Notes: generated by a model not told the origin, from the letters alone. A DNA stretch of 64,000 nucleotides from JAHEKD01 sp965215945 (GCA_965215945.1 CBDCFC010000008.1:7989-71988); one strand, 5' to 3'. Counted from the first letter of the stretch, positions 53,656 through 63,179 are shown. Numbers and translations are program-made.

Positions 53656-55455
53656 ATGCTTAAAAAAATTATCTTACCCACAATTTTATTGATACTTGCA
53701 TATGGCTTTTGGATTAGCCCTGATTTCAAAGAAATCGCTGCCGGTGTTGCCATTTTTCTGTTCGGCATGCTATTTCTCGAAGAGGGTTTTAAAGCCTTTA
53801 CCGGTGGTCTGTTGGAAAAACTATTGCAGAAAACCACTGACAAAACCTGGAAAAGCCTGGCATTCGGCATCGTCTCTACAACAATCATGCAATCCAGCTC
53901 ACTGGTATCGGTCATAACGATTTCGTTTATCAGCGCTGGGTTAATCACATTAGTTGCCGGTATTGGCATTATTTTTGGCGCCAATATTGGTACCACAACA
54001 GGGGCATGGTTAGTTGCCGCTTTTGGTTTAAAAGTGAAAATTTCTGCTTATGCCATGCCGATGCTGGTGTTTGGCATTGTACTGAGCTTTCAAAAATCAA
54101 AATATCTTAAAGGTATTGGCTCTGTGTTAGCAGGTCTGGGATTTCTATTCCTGGGCATTCATTATATGAAGGAAGGATTTGAGGCTTTCAAAGACAGTTT
54201 TGATTTAGCTGCATTAGCTGTTCCGGGTTATCCAGGCTTGTTTTTGTTTGCGGGAATTGGCGCAGCCGCTACAGTTGTCATGCAATCAAGCCATGCAACC
54301 CTGGTTTTGATCCTGACCGCCCTGGCTGCAAATCAAATCACCTATGAAAATGCCCTGGCACTGGCAATTGGGGCAAATGTCGGCACGACGATTACAGCCA
54401 TCATCGGTTCATTAAGCGCCAACGTGGAGGGCAAGCGGTTAGCAGGGGCCCATCTCATCTTTAACGTAATCACCGGGGTAATTGCCATCGTATTTATACA
54501 CCAGTTTGTGTTGGCCGTTGACTGGGTCAGTGTAAGAACCGGTATCGCTGAAGATAATTACACGATGAAACTCGCTGTTTTCCATACCTTATTTAACATT
54601 ACTGGCGTGCTCGTCATGGTGCCATTGATTCATAAACTGGCGAACTCATTAATCAAGTTTTTCCCGGAAAAATCACTGGATTTGGCGGAACCCATGTATT
54701 TAAACGATGCGGCCATAGATTTCCCTGAAACAGTTTTATCATCGGTCAAAAAAGAAGTCTGGCATTTGTTTGATTCGGCTTTTGAATTAATGGCACATGG
54801 AATGAATCTGCACCGCACACAAATTCTGGAATCAGAAGATCTGGCAGAAACCATTGATAAAGACAGGGAAATCATTGAATTTGACCTGGATGAGTTATAT
54901 GAAAGTAAAGTTAAAGTTTTGTATGGTGCCATCGTTGAGTTTATTTCAAAGGCACAGGCAAACATGCCCAGTGTATTCTCTGAAGAACTCTACAGGTTGC
55001 GTATTGCGGCGTCTGAAATTGTTGAGTGCGTAAAAAATATTAAGCACTTACGTAAAAACACGACTAAATATATGGTGTCAGAAAATAGATATATTCGCGA
55101 AGAATATAACGAACTCAGGTTGAAACTTGCCAGTATACTTAAAGATATTTATCGTCATCGTGACGAGAAAGAAAATTCAATGGCAGTGCTTGAACTCGAT
55201 GAAATTAAAGCCGAAGTAGAACAAGCCCAGATAGAGATAAACCAAAAAGTAAGTGATTTAATTCGAAATGAGCAAATCAGTGCCATGATGGCTACTTCGT
55301 TACTCAATGATTTTAATTATTCTGATGAAACGGCAAATAATCTAATTGATGCGGCGCAGGCGTTGCTCGCTTCACATGATGATTTGATTGCTGATGCGGC
55401 ACAAGAAGTCATTCTTGAAGAAGAAGAGATTGAAAAATTGTCCGCAGCCACATAA
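53656..55455 (+). CDS. Na/Pi cotransporter family protein with C-terminal PhoU-like domain
   Basis: A 599-residue inner-membrane protein of the PNaS family. The two inverted repeats each carry the QSS motif: IMQSSSLVSVITISF near residue 80 and VMQSSHATLVLILTAL near residue 212. After about eight membrane helices, residues from about 355 to 580 form a helical cytoplasmic PhoU-like domain. It probably imports phosphate with Na+, or exports it as proposed for some homologues. It is divergent from pstS and shares a Pho-box-rich intergenic region with it. Confidence 0.9.
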   Translation: MLKKIILPTILLILAYGFWISPDFKEIAAGVAIFLFGMLFLEEGFKAFTGGLLEKLLQKTTDKTWKSLAFGIVSTTIMQSSSLVSVITISFISAGLITLVAGIGIIFGANIGTTTGAWLVAAFGLKVKISAYAMPMLVFGIVLSFQKSKYLKGIGSVLAGLGFLFLGIHYMKEGFEAFKDSFDLAALAVPGYPGLFLFAGIGAAATVVMQSSHATLVLILTALAANQITYENALALAIGANVGTTITAIIGSLSANVEGKRLAGAHLIFNVITGVIAIVFIHQFVLAVDWVSVRTGIAEDNYTMKLAVFHTLFNITGVLVMVPLIHKLANSLIKFFPEKSLDLAEPMYLNDAAIDFPETVLSSVKKEVWHLFDSAFELMAHGMNLHRTQILESEDLAETIDKDREIIEFDLDELYESKVKVLYGAIVEFISKAQANMPSVFSEELYRLRIAASEIVECVKNIKHLRKNTTKYMVSENRYIREEYNELRLKLASILKDIYRHRDEKENSMAVLELDEIKAEVEQAQIEINQKVSDLIRNEQISAMMATSLLNDFNYSDETANNLIDAAQALLASHDDLIADAAQEVILEEEEIEKLSAAT

Positions 55456-55470
55456 GTAAAGGAACCAATC

Positions 55471-55701
55471 ATGAAATTCACAAGACTCAGCAAGAAATAT
55501 AATCAGCTACTCAAGAAAAAAGAAAGCGGAAAAAATATAAAACCAGCAAAGGTTGAAAAACTATTGGAAAATTTAACCGAAAAAAAAGTACGTTATGAAA
55601 AAAAGCTGGAATCGGAATTGCCGCAAAAGAAACGAAAATCTTTAAAAACAAGGCTTAAAGTTATTAATGCACAGATAAATAAAGCCAAAAAGTTGATTTA
55701 G
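55471..55701 (+). CDS. Small Lys-rich coiled-coil protein, paralogue of the 44.6-kb gene product
   Basis: A 76-residue, strongly basic protein (about one third Lys), predicted all-helical. The C-terminal part (KLLENLTEKKVRYEKKLESE, then KTRLKVINAQINKAKKLI) aligns with the protein at 44601-44843, sharing the LL...K...E.E...K and VI-AQ..KA-KLL pattern. It lies 15 bases after the Na/Pi cotransporter gene, with a GGAA ribosome-binding site, and 66 bases before ppk1. That position suggests a role in phosphate or polyphosphate handling; binding to polyphosphate through Lys residues is only a guess. Confidence 0.7.
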   Translation: MKFTRLSKKYNQLLKKKESGKNIKPAKVEKLLENLTEKKVRYEKKLESELPQKKRKSLKTRLKVINAQINKAKKLI

Positions 55702-55729
55702 CCTATCGATAAAAGCGAAAACTTTGTTA

Positions 55730-55760
55730 CATTACTTCATACCGAATTATTGAAGTAATG
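55730..55760 (+). promoter_or_regulatory. Perfect 10-bp inverted repeat just upstream of ppk1
   Basis: CATTACTTCA (55730-55739) and TGAAGTAATG (55751-55760) form a perfect hairpin with an 11-base loop, ending seven bases before the ppk1 ATG. In RNA it would lie next to or over the ribosome-binding site; as DNA it could be an operator. There is no T-run, so termination is unlikely. Confidence 0.6.
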
Positions 55761-55767
55761 TTGGAAA

Positions 55768-57897
55768 ATGACAGAATTAAATGTGTTGTCACGCAATAAC
55801 TTTGCTGAACCTACCGCTACTACTCATTCACCAGAGCGATTTATAAATCGCGAACTATCATGGCTGGCCTTTAATTACAGGGTTGTCGAAGAGGCCATGA
55901 ACGAGTCGCACCCGATTTATGCTCGTCTTCGGTTTCTTTCAATTTCCGCGACGAATCTTGAAGAATTTTATATGGTTCGTGTTGCAGGGCTTAAAGGTCA
56001 ATTGCGTGCACATGTTCAATCAGTCAGCCAGGATGGCTTAAGCGTAAAGCAACAGCTGGATGCCATCTACCAAGATGCAGCAAAACTGATAGAGGCCCAA
56101 CAAGTCTGCTGGAAGGAATTACAAAAATTACTACCGGAAGCCGGTATTCAGCTACTCAAAGCTGAACAACTAGGTGACGACGATAATGCCTGGCTGGAAG
56201 ATTATTTTATTAATGAAATTCTGCCAGTATTGACTCCAATTGCAGTTGATCCTTCCCATCCTTTCCCGTTTATTCGTAATCTTGGCTACAGTATTGCCAT
56301 GCAATTGTATGACCCTGATATACAAAGAACCCTTATAGGACTTGTGGTTATACCGACTCAATTAGATGGTTATATTCGTTTGCCTGATCATGGAGCCAAG
56401 CGAGGACGTTTTATTCATATTTTTGATTTGTTGATTCACTTTAGGCAAACATTATTCCCGGACTTTAAAATGCAGGGGTTTGGTTATTTTCAGGTAATAA
56501 GGGATTCTGAATTAGGGGTTGATGAGGAAGCAGAAGACTTGGTCAGTTTATTTGAAAATGCCTTAAAACGCCGCCAACGAGGTATGGTTATTCGTCTGAC
56601 AGTGAATGCCTCGATGCCGGACTCCCTACTTGATTATCTAAAAGATGAATTTCATGTTTCTGAGGAAGATACGTTCCGCTTAAAAGGCGTCATTGGCCTA
56701 ACTGCTGTTTCAGAGTTAATTGGTAATAAGCCCAAGCACGATTTTCCACCTTTTAACCCTCGATTTCCCGAACGCATTCGAGAGCACGAAGATGATTGTT
56801 TTTCGGCAATAAAAGAAAAAGATTTTGTTATTCATCATCCTTTTGAAAGCTTTGATGTGGTCGTGCAGTTTTTACGTCAAGCGGCGAAAGACCCAAAAGT
56901 TGTCGCCATAAAGCAGACACTTTATCGCACCAGTAAAGACTCACCCATTATTAATGCCCTGCGTGAAGCAGCGGAAAACGGCAAAAGTGTTACCGCCATG
57001 GTAGAACTCAAGGCGCGATTTGATGAGGCTGCCAATATTAGATGGGCGCGTGATCTTGAACGTAGCGGTGTCCAGGTCGTTTATGGTTTCATTGATTTAA
57101 AAACACATGCAAAAGTTTCTCTGGTCACTCGCCGCGAAGGTCACGAATTACGAACCTACGCACATCTTGGCACCGGCAACTATCATCCCATTACAGCAAA
57201 AATATATACTGATTTGTCATTTTTTACTGCTGATCCGGTCCTTTGCAAGGATGCCGGCATTTTATTTAATTACATGACCTCCTATACTAAACCCAGTTCT
57301 ATGCGCAAGCTAATTGCTGCTCCCTTCAATATGCGCAAAAAAATCATAGAATTGATTGACAATGAAATTGAATTGGCGAAAAAAGGTGAAAAAGCCAACA
57401 TCTGGTTTAAAGTTAACTCCCTGGTTGATGCAAAAGTTATCGATAAACTCTATCAAGCCTCCGGTCATAGTGTGAAGATAAAACTGGTAGTAAGGGGCAT
57501 ATGCTGCCTTAGGCCAGGAATTGCGGGTTTATCGGAAAACATTGAAGTCAAATCGATTATCGGCCGATTTTTAGAACATTCCAGAATATACTGCTTCGGT
57601 AATGGCAAGCGGATGCCCTCAGATGAAGCCCTGGTTTTTATTTCCTCTGCTGACTTAATGCCGAGAAATCTGGATCGCCGTGTAGAAACAATGATTCCTA
57701 TTGAAAATAAAACCGTGCACCGACAAATACTTGAACAAATCATGGTGGCCAACATGAAAGATAATTGTCAAAGCTGGATACTAGATAAAAATGGTGAATA
57801 TCATCGCTATGTACGACCCGGCCCAAAGGTCAGTGCCCACGAATATTTCATCAAAAATCCCAGCCTTTCAGGACGGGGCAAAGCACTGAGAAAATAA
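55768..57897 (+). CDS. ppk1: Polyphosphate kinase PPK1
   Basis: A 709-residue PPK1, which builds polyphosphate from ATP. Segments typical of the family appear in order: INRELSWLAFNYRVVEEA near residue 26, SISATNLEEFYMVRVAGL, HHPFESFDVVVQFLRQAA (near 350), the LKARFDEAANIRWARDLE block and THAKVSLVTRREG with the autophosphorylated His (near 450), then YAHLGTGNYHP and a second phospholipase-D-like half with NLDRRVE. Length is normal. It ends the phosphate region opened by ppk2. Confidence 0.95.
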   Translation: MTELNVLSRNNFAEPTATTHSPERFINRELSWLAFNYRVVEEAMNESHPIYARLRFLSISATNLEEFYMVRVAGLKGQLRAHVQSVSQDGLSVKQQLDAIYQDAAKLIEAQQVCWKELQKLLPEAGIQLLKAEQLGDDDNAWLEDYFINEILPVLTPIAVDPSHPFPFIRNLGYSIAMQLYDPDIQRTLIGLVVIPTQLDGYIRLPDHGAKRGRFIHIFDLLIHFRQTLFPDFKMQGFGYFQVIRDSELGVDEEAEDLVSLFENALKRRQRGMVIRLTVNASMPDSLLDYLKDEFHVSEEDTFRLKGVIGLTAVSELIGNKPKHDFPPFNPRFPERIREHEDDCFSAIKEKDFVIHHPFESFDVVVQFLRQAAKDPKVVAIKQTLYRTSKDSPIINALREAAENGKSVTAMVELKARFDEAANIRWARDLERSGVQVVYGFIDLKTHAKVSLVTRREGHELRTYAHLGTGNYHPITAKIYTDLSFFTADPVLCKDAGILFNYMTSYTKPSSMRKLIAAPFNMRKKIIELIDNEIELAKKGEKANIWFKVNSLVDAKVIDKLYQASGHSVKIKLVVRGICCLRPGIAGLSENIEVKSIIGRFLEHSRIYCFGNGKRMPSDEALVFISSADLMPRNLDRRVETMIPIENKTVHRQILEQIMVANMKDNCQSWILDKNGEYHRYVRPGPKVSAHEYFIKNPSLSGRGKALRK

Positions 57898-58235
57898 AAA
57901 TTTCAACGAATGTGACAATTATCAAGTTAAGCCCATCGATAATACTTTAAAGTAATGGCCTATAAAAAAGGCATAGTCAGATTGTACAAATGCTGATTGA
58001 TGCCGGTACGGATGAATTACTGTCAAAAGCCAACTACAAGGGATACACGCCTTTGTATGAAGCAGCCCGTAATGCAAAACTAAACTGACACTGCGTAACG
58101 TCAGACCACATCCGCATATTGGCCTGGCCACAGTAACGTATACCCGAAAAAGAATAATTGAATTGCAAGTCGATTAGATTTCGTCTTTTCAGAAAAAAGC
58201 ATTATTATTGCCTTAATCACTAACGGCATTGCCCT
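57898..58235 (+). other. Intergenic region with ankyrin remnant
   Basis: The 338 bases between ppk1 and kbl hold no intact gene. Apart from the ankyrin fragment described separately, the last 100 bases before kbl are AT-rich promoter-like sequence. Confidence 0.6.
57966..58088 (+). pseudogene. Ankyrin-repeat protein remnant
   Basis: One plus-strand frame reads HSQIVQMLIDAGTDELLSKA then NYKGYTPLYEAARNAKLN and stop. This matches one and a half ankyrin repeats (G-H-x-x-I-V-x-x-L-L-x-A-G-A-D; G-x-T-P-L-x-x-A). There is no start codon or upstream coding part, so it is a leftover of a larger gene. Confidence 0.6.
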
Positions 58236-59429
58236 ATGAATCCTGATTTTATCAACCACTTGAACACGCAAATTTCTGATATCAAAGATCAGGGACTATA
58301 CAAAGCCGAACGTATTATCACTTCGGCTCAACAGCCTGAACTTAAGGTCTGTGATGACCAATCTGTTATCAATTTTTGTGCCAATAACTATTTGGGCTTG
58401 GCTAATCACCCTGAAATTATTGCGGCCGCAAAATCAGGGATGGATGAGCATGGCTATGGCATGGCATCGGTGCGCTTTATTTGTGGTACTCAGGATATTC
58501 ATAAACAATTAGAAGCAAATATCAGTCGCTTTTTGGGCATGGAAGATACTATTCTTTATTCTTCCTGCTTTGATGCCAATGCGGGTTTATTCGAAACTAT
58601 TCTGGGACCAGAAGATGCCATCATTTCCGATGCCTTGAATCATGCTTCGATTATTGACGGTGTCCGTTTATGCAAAGCTAAACGATTTCGCTATAACAAC
58701 AATGACATGGTTGATTTGCAAGCACAACTAAAAGCTGCCGATGAGCAGGACTGCCGCTTTAAACTGATTGCCACCGACGGTGTTTTCTCAATGGATGGCA
58801 TTATTGCCAATTTAAATGGAATTTGTAATCTGGCGGAAAAATATAACGCGATGGTGATGGTCGATGACTCTCATGCTGTTGGCTTTGTCGGTGGTCAGGG
58901 TCGAGGCACACATGAATACTGCGGTGTTATGGATCGTGTCGACATCATTACCGGCACTTTAGGCAAGGCCCTGGGTGGAGCGTCCGGTGGTTTTACTTCC
59001 GGCAAGGGGGAGATCATCGAATGGTTGCGTCAGCGTTCCAGGCCATATTTGTTTTCAAATTCACTTGCCCCGGCGATTGTCAATGCCTCACTAAAAGTGC
59101 TGGAGCTATTGGAAGATGGAGCAGACTTGAGGCAGCAGTTAAAAGATAACGCCGACTATTTTAGAGAAAAAATGACGGCGGCTGGTTTTGAACTCGCTGG
59201 CGCTGATCATCCTATCATTCCAGTGATGATCGGCAATGCCAAATTGGCTGGCGATTATGCGAATAAATTACTGCAACGTGGTATTTATGTTATCGGTTTT
59301 TCGTTTCCAGTTGTGCCGCAGGGGCAAGCAAGAATTAGGACTCAAATGTCCGCCGCCCATACAAAAGAGCAACTCGATCGGGCGATTAGTGCTTTTGTCG
59401 AAATAGGTCAAGAACTGGAGATTGTCTAA
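58236..59429 (+). CDS. kbl: Glycine C-acetyltransferase (2-amino-3-ketobutyrate CoA ligase) Kbl
   Basis: A 397-residue PLP enzyme of the alpha-oxoamine synthase family. It cleaves 2-amino-3-ketobutyrate with CoA to glycine and acetyl-CoA. The Schiff-base Lys is in ITGTLGKALGGASGG near residue 243, the PLP Asp in MVMVDDSHAVGFVG, and the N-terminal FCANNYLGLANHP is characteristic. The final base of its stop overlaps the ATG of tdh, forming the usual two-gene threonine degradation operon. Confidence 0.95.
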   Translation: MNPDFINHLNTQISDIKDQGLYKAERIITSAQQPELKVCDDQSVINFCANNYLGLANHPEIIAAAKSGMDEHGYGMASVRFICGTQDIHKQLEANISRFLGMEDTILYSSCFDANAGLFETILGPEDAIISDALNHASIIDGVRLCKAKRFRYNNNDMVDLQAQLKAADEQDCRFKLIATDGVFSMDGIIANLNGICNLAEKYNAMVMVDDSHAVGFVGGQGRGTHEYCGVMDRVDIITGTLGKALGGASGGFTSGKGEIIEWLRQRSRPYLFSNSLAPAIVNASLKVLELLEDGADLRQQLKDNADYFREKMTAAGFELAGADHPIIPVMIGNAKLAGDYANKLLQRGIYVIGFSFPVVPQGQARIRTQMSAAHTKEQLDRAISAFVEIGQELEIV

Positions 59430-60454
59430 TGAAAGCACTGTCAAAGCTTAAACCAGAAGTCGGCATCTGGATGACGGATGAACCAGAACCTGAAGTGGGC
59501 CATAACGATATAAAAATAAAAATCAAAAAATCCTCAATTTGTGGAACAGATGTGCATATCTACAATTGGGACCAGTGGTCACAAAATACTGTGCCAGTAC
59601 CGATGGTGGTTGGACATGAGTATGTTGGCGAAGTTGTTGAGATCGGCCAGGAAGTAAACGGCATTAAAATTGGTGATCGGGTTTCCGGCGAAGGCCACAT
59701 TACCTGCGGCCATTGCCGCAATTGCCGCGGCGGACGTCGGCACTTATGCCGTAATACTTTAGGGGTCGGCGTTAATCGACCGGGCTCTTTTGCGGAATAT
59801 TTAGTCATCCCCGCGTTTAATGCGTTCAAAATTCCTGTTGAAATTGCAGATGATTTGGCCGCGATATTCGATCCTTATGGCAACGCTGTTCACACTGCCT
59901 TGTCGTTTGATCTGGTTGGCGAAGATGTGTTGATTACTGGTGCCGGCCCCATTGGTATTATGGCGGCAGCGATTTGCAAGCATGTGGGCGCACGTCATGT
60001 TGTTGTCACAGACGTTAATGATTATCGGCTCGATCTGGCCAGAGAATTGGGGGCAACCCTGGCGGTAAACGTGACTCAAACAGATTTACATGATGTCATG
60101 AAGCAGCTTGGCATGACTGAAGGATTTGATGTCGGCCTGGAAATGTCGGGCGTACCGCAGGCATTTAATAGTATGTTGGACACCATGAATAACGGCGGCC
60201 GCATTGCCATCCTCGGTATACCAGCAAAACCGATTGAATTTGATGTCAATAAAGTCATTTTCAAGGGCATGACATTAAAAGGAATTTACGGCCGGGAAAT
60301 GTTCGAAACCTGGTACAAAATGGCCAGCCTGTTGCAGTCAGGTCTGGACATTGAAAACGTTATTACTCATCATTTTCATATCGATGAGTTCCAGCAAAGC
60401 TTTGATATCATGCGTTCCGGCCAATCAGGTAAAGTAATCCTTAATTGGGATTAA
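59429..60454 (+). CDS. tdh: L-threonine 3-dehydrogenase Tdh
   Basis: A 341-residue zinc-dependent medium-chain dehydrogenase oxidising threonine to 2-amino-3-ketobutyrate, the Kbl substrate. The catalytic zinc Cys and His are in ICGTDVHIYNWD and GHEYVGEVVEIG. The structural zinc site is CGHCRNCRGGRRHLC. The NAD-binding GAGPIGIMAAAICKHVG lies near residue 170. Translation is coupled to kbl. Confidence 0.96.
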   Translation: MKALSKLKPEVGIWMTDEPEPEVGHNDIKIKIKKSSICGTDVHIYNWDQWSQNTVPVPMVVGHEYVGEVVEIGQEVNGIKIGDRVSGEGHITCGHCRNCRGGRRHLCRNTLGVGVNRPGSFAEYLVIPAFNAFKIPVEIADDLAAIFDPYGNAVHTALSFDLVGEDVLITGAGPIGIMAAAICKHVGARHVVVTDVNDYRLDLARELGATLAVNVTQTDLHDVMKQLGMTEGFDVGLEMSGVPQAFNSMLDTMNNGGRIAILGIPAKPIEFDVNKVIFKGMTLKGIYGREMFETWYKMASLLQSGLDIENVITHHFHIDEFQQSFDIMRSGQSGKVILNWD

Positions 60455-60567
60455 AAGCTTTCTCCCTAACTGGTATTCTGCTAAATCTCATATCGTCATG
60501 GCGGTTGAGCACTTAGTTTTAAATCCCGATTTGATTTTTTACTTCCAATGCCGTCATTAAGGGAATT

Positions 60568-61447
60568 CTAGAAATCATATCTCAGGGTCAATCCAATCTG
60601 GCGCCGGTCGGCTAACCGTACATAGCGCTGCACATCTTCAAAGTTTGGATCGTTAGCAAAGAAGAATCCGCGGGTTGCATATTCCTCGTCAAAGACATTA
60701 TTGCCCCAAAGATAAATCGACCAGTTTTGTTTTTGGTAGCCGACCCTTGCATTGACAACTTGATAGGGATCGGATTTTTCATTATGACTGTTGGAAAAGA
60801 AAAACTCATCCACCGCATTGAATTCAGCTCCGGCAAAAAAACCGTTGGGTTTGTGAAACGGCTAATCGATAATTGAGGCTGTTCTCTATGCTTAACGGAC
60901 CGCTGGCGACGGCTTTAAATTCATGCAAATCATCTTCGCCGGCACTGAATTCAAATTGATATTCAGGTGTTGAAGTCGGGTCATTAGTGGAAATATTAAT
61001 CAATCCAGCAAGTGCATTGGCCCCATAACGCGTACCCTGCGGACCACGCAACACTTCCACCTGTTTAACATCGAGCAGACTGCCGATCATGCCAATACCG
61101 CTGAAATCAATGTCGTCAATCAACATGCCCACCGAGGCATTAGGTGCACCGGTGTACTCACTACGTTCGCCAATACCGCGAAGTTGAACGTATCTCGGAC
61201 GGGATGTTTCACCGGAAAATAATGTGTTCGGAATTGTCGGTAACAATTCTTCGAAATGGCTGGAACCACGATCTTCGATTTTTTGTTGTGTTTGCACACT
61301 GGCACTTAAAGGTTGGTCGCTGAGTTTTTGCTCGCGCAATCCCGAGGTGATCAATATTTCAAATAACTCCTCGTTAACCTCGGTTTGTTGCTGGGCATAT
61401 ACTGGACTAACTGCGAACAGAATGAATACTAAAAAAAGCTCGCGCAT
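60568..61447 (-). pseudogene. TonB-dependent receptor lacking most of its barrel
   Basis: The N-terminal 200 residues hold a signal peptide (MRELFLVFILFAVSPVYA), a TonB-box-like ITSGLREQKL and a plug domain (VQLRGIGERSEYTG; VEVLRGPQGTRYGANALAG). Then the sequence jumps directly to the last barrel strands (FFAGAEFNAVDEFFFSN through the terminal LRYDF with the usual C-terminal Phe). About 400 middle residues are missing, and the T7 run at the junction (about 60836-60842) also shifts the frame. A TPP riboswitch upstream suggests thiamine uptake. It cannot form a normal 22-strand barrel. Confidence 0.8.
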
Positions 61448-61518
61448 TTTGTGCTCCCTTGCTTTAAAAGTTTACTGATGGGGAGCTTGAAACTGAGCCT
61501 AACGTGGAGGATAACAAC

Positions 61519-61597
61519 CTTTCCTACGCCGATATTAATCGGATCAGGTTCAATGGGTCTTTCGAAAACGAAATCTCAGGCGAAGCCACCCCAAGGT
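61519..61597 (-). promoter_or_regulatory. TPP riboswitch (THI element)
   Basis: On the minus strand the conserved blocks appear in order: GGGGTGGCTTCGCCTGAGA, then GACCCATTGAACCTGATCCG, then CGGCGTAGGAAAGG. These are the pyrophosphate- and pyrimidine-binding segments of the thiamine pyrophosphate riboswitch. It lies about 70 bases before the start of the truncated TonB-dependent receptor gene. Confidence 0.92.
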
Positions 61598-61666
61598 TGA
61601 GTAGAACTTAGCATATTTGGGGAACGAAATGCAATGCAGAAAGTCGTCTAAAAATAGAATAAAAAT

Positions 61667-62344
61667 TTATACCAGAGCAGGCAACCCAAAATCGGTCATG
61701 TTTAGTTCTTCCAATGAGGACAAAATCAAATCCGCTTGCTTATAGCGTGATTTGTCCATTTCCGAATTTGGAACCACCACCACCTGCATGCCGGCCGCCT
61801 TACCTGCCTGCAATCCCGATGGCGCGTCTTCAAAGACCAATGTCGAATCAGGCTTGGCATCAATCTGCTTGGCAGCATGCAAAAAAATATCGGGTGCGGG
61901 TTTGCCATTTTTAACCTCTGGATGATCCCCAGTCACTACCGCATCAAACAAGTCAAACCAACGGCGGTGGTTCCGGCTTTTGATTTCATAAAGCTCGTAA
62001 CTTGAACTTGAAGCCAAGGCAATTGGAATATTGTGTCGATTTAGATGTCGAACTAATTCTTCAGCACCGGGTAAAGGTTCGCAATTTGAAAAGGCCTTTC
62101 TAAGCATACCATCTCGTTCTCGCAAATATTCCTCCGCCGTAATCGGCAAATCCAGTTCAGACACCAAATAACGGGCCGAATCAATCGAAGGCCTGCCTAT
62201 CATGTTTGATTTTAATGACCAGTCAAAGGTTTTGCCAAAGCGCCCAACAATGGTTTGCGTTACCTGGGTGTAAAAAATCTCGGTATCCAGTAACAAACCG
62301 TCCATATCAAACAAGGCATGGGTGATTTTATTTTTTCGATTCAT
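61667..62344 (-). CDS. HAD-IA family phosphatase
   Basis: A 225-residue HAD hydrolase. Motif I is ALFDMDGLLLDTEIFY, with a cap domain following. Motif II is IALASSSSYELYE, Lys is in NGKPAPDIFLHAAKQ, and motif IV is LVFEDAPSGLQAGKAAGM. The pattern recalls small sugar- or nucleotide-phosphate phosphatases (beta-phosphoglucomutase-like or pseudouridine-phosphatase-like). The start overlaps the end of the LysR gene by 17 bases. Confidence 0.85.
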   Translation of the reverse strand: MNRKNKITHALFDMDGLLLDTEIFYTQVTQTIVGRFGKTFDWSLKSNMIGRPSIDSARYLVSELDLPITAEEYLRERDGMLRKAFSNCEPLPGAEELVRHLNRHNIPIALASSSSYELYEIKSRNHRRWFDLFDAVVTGDHPEVKNGKPAPDIFLHAAKQIDAKPDSTLVFEDAPSGLQAGKAAGMQVVVVPNSEMDKSRYKQADLILSSLEELNMTDFGLPALV

Positions 62345-63179
62345 TTGTAAAATGGCCTAATGATTGATTGATAAATTCCATGTTCGGCGATTCTCTTAAG
62401 TACACTGCATAAACCTGCCGTTCCAAAACGGGCGCCTGATCTACCTGCTGTAAAGTCTGATCATCGACTAACGGCTTTACCACTTGTTGTGCCAGATAAG
62501 CACAGCCACCTTGTGATCGAATAAATTTAAGTGCCAGACGGGCTTGATTAACACGCCTGGTTGCTACTTGATTGTTAACAAATAACTGTGCATGTTCAAG
62601 CAGAAAGTCTTCCCCCCAATCAACCAGAATATAGTCTTGTTTCATTGCCGACTCAGTGTCTTTATAAGACTGATTTGAAACCAGAATTAACGGCACCTCT
62701 AGTATTTTTTGACATATCACTTCTTCCTGTCCCGGCGGTTCAAAAATAAAAATCAGATCAAGCGCACCATCAAGCAATTGCCGCAACAAAAAAGCATGAT
62801 CGTGAGATTCAGCGACCAGATTTAGATTAGGAAACTCATCATGCAGTTTTTCCAACCAATCCTGCAAAATAATATCCCACAAAATAAATAACCCACCAAC
62901 AGCTAGACTAGGCGCCATTAGATCCGAATCGGCGGTTTCCTGTAACGCCCGACGCCAAACAGCCATCATTGATTGGGCATGACCCACAAAACGCCGACCG
63001 GCAGTTGTCAATTCAACCGTTCTTGAGGTTCGGTTAAATAATTCGCAACCTAACTCTTGTTCTAGTGCATTCAACCTTGCACTAATGGTCGATTGAGTTA
63101 CATATAGGGCATTTGCCGTCTTTTTAAAATGACGAGTCCGGTTCAATTCCAATACTGTTCTGAGTTGATCAATATTCAT
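62328..63179 (-). CDS. LysR family transcriptional regulator
   Basis: A 283-residue regulator with an N-terminal winged helix-turn-helix (VLELNRTRHFKKTANALYVT, QSTISARLNALEQELGCELF) and a substrate-binding domain of the LysR type. It is divergent from gabD with a 202-base AT-rich gap, the usual arrangement for LysR control of the neighbour, and it overlaps the HAD phosphatase gene. The inducer is unknown. Confidence 0.9.
   Translation of the reverse strand: MNIDQLRTVLELNRTRHFKKTANALYVTQSTISARLNALEQELGCELFNRTSRTVELTTAGRRFVGHAQSMMAVWRRALQETADSDLMAPSLAVGGLFILWDIILQDWLEKLHDEFPNLNLVAESHDHAFLLRQLLDGALDLIFIFEPPGQEEVICQKILEVPLILVSNQSYKDTESAMKQDYILVDWGEDFLLEHAQLFVNNQVATRRVNQARLALKFIRSQGGCAYLAQQVVKPLVDDQTLQQVDQAPVLERQVYAVYLRESPNMEFINQSLGHFTNESKK

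Noticed and set aside
57922..58131. Minus-strand frame of 69 codons between ppk1 and kbl
   Set aside because: The plus strand carries an ankyrin remnant here, and the minus-strand translation has no recognisable feature.
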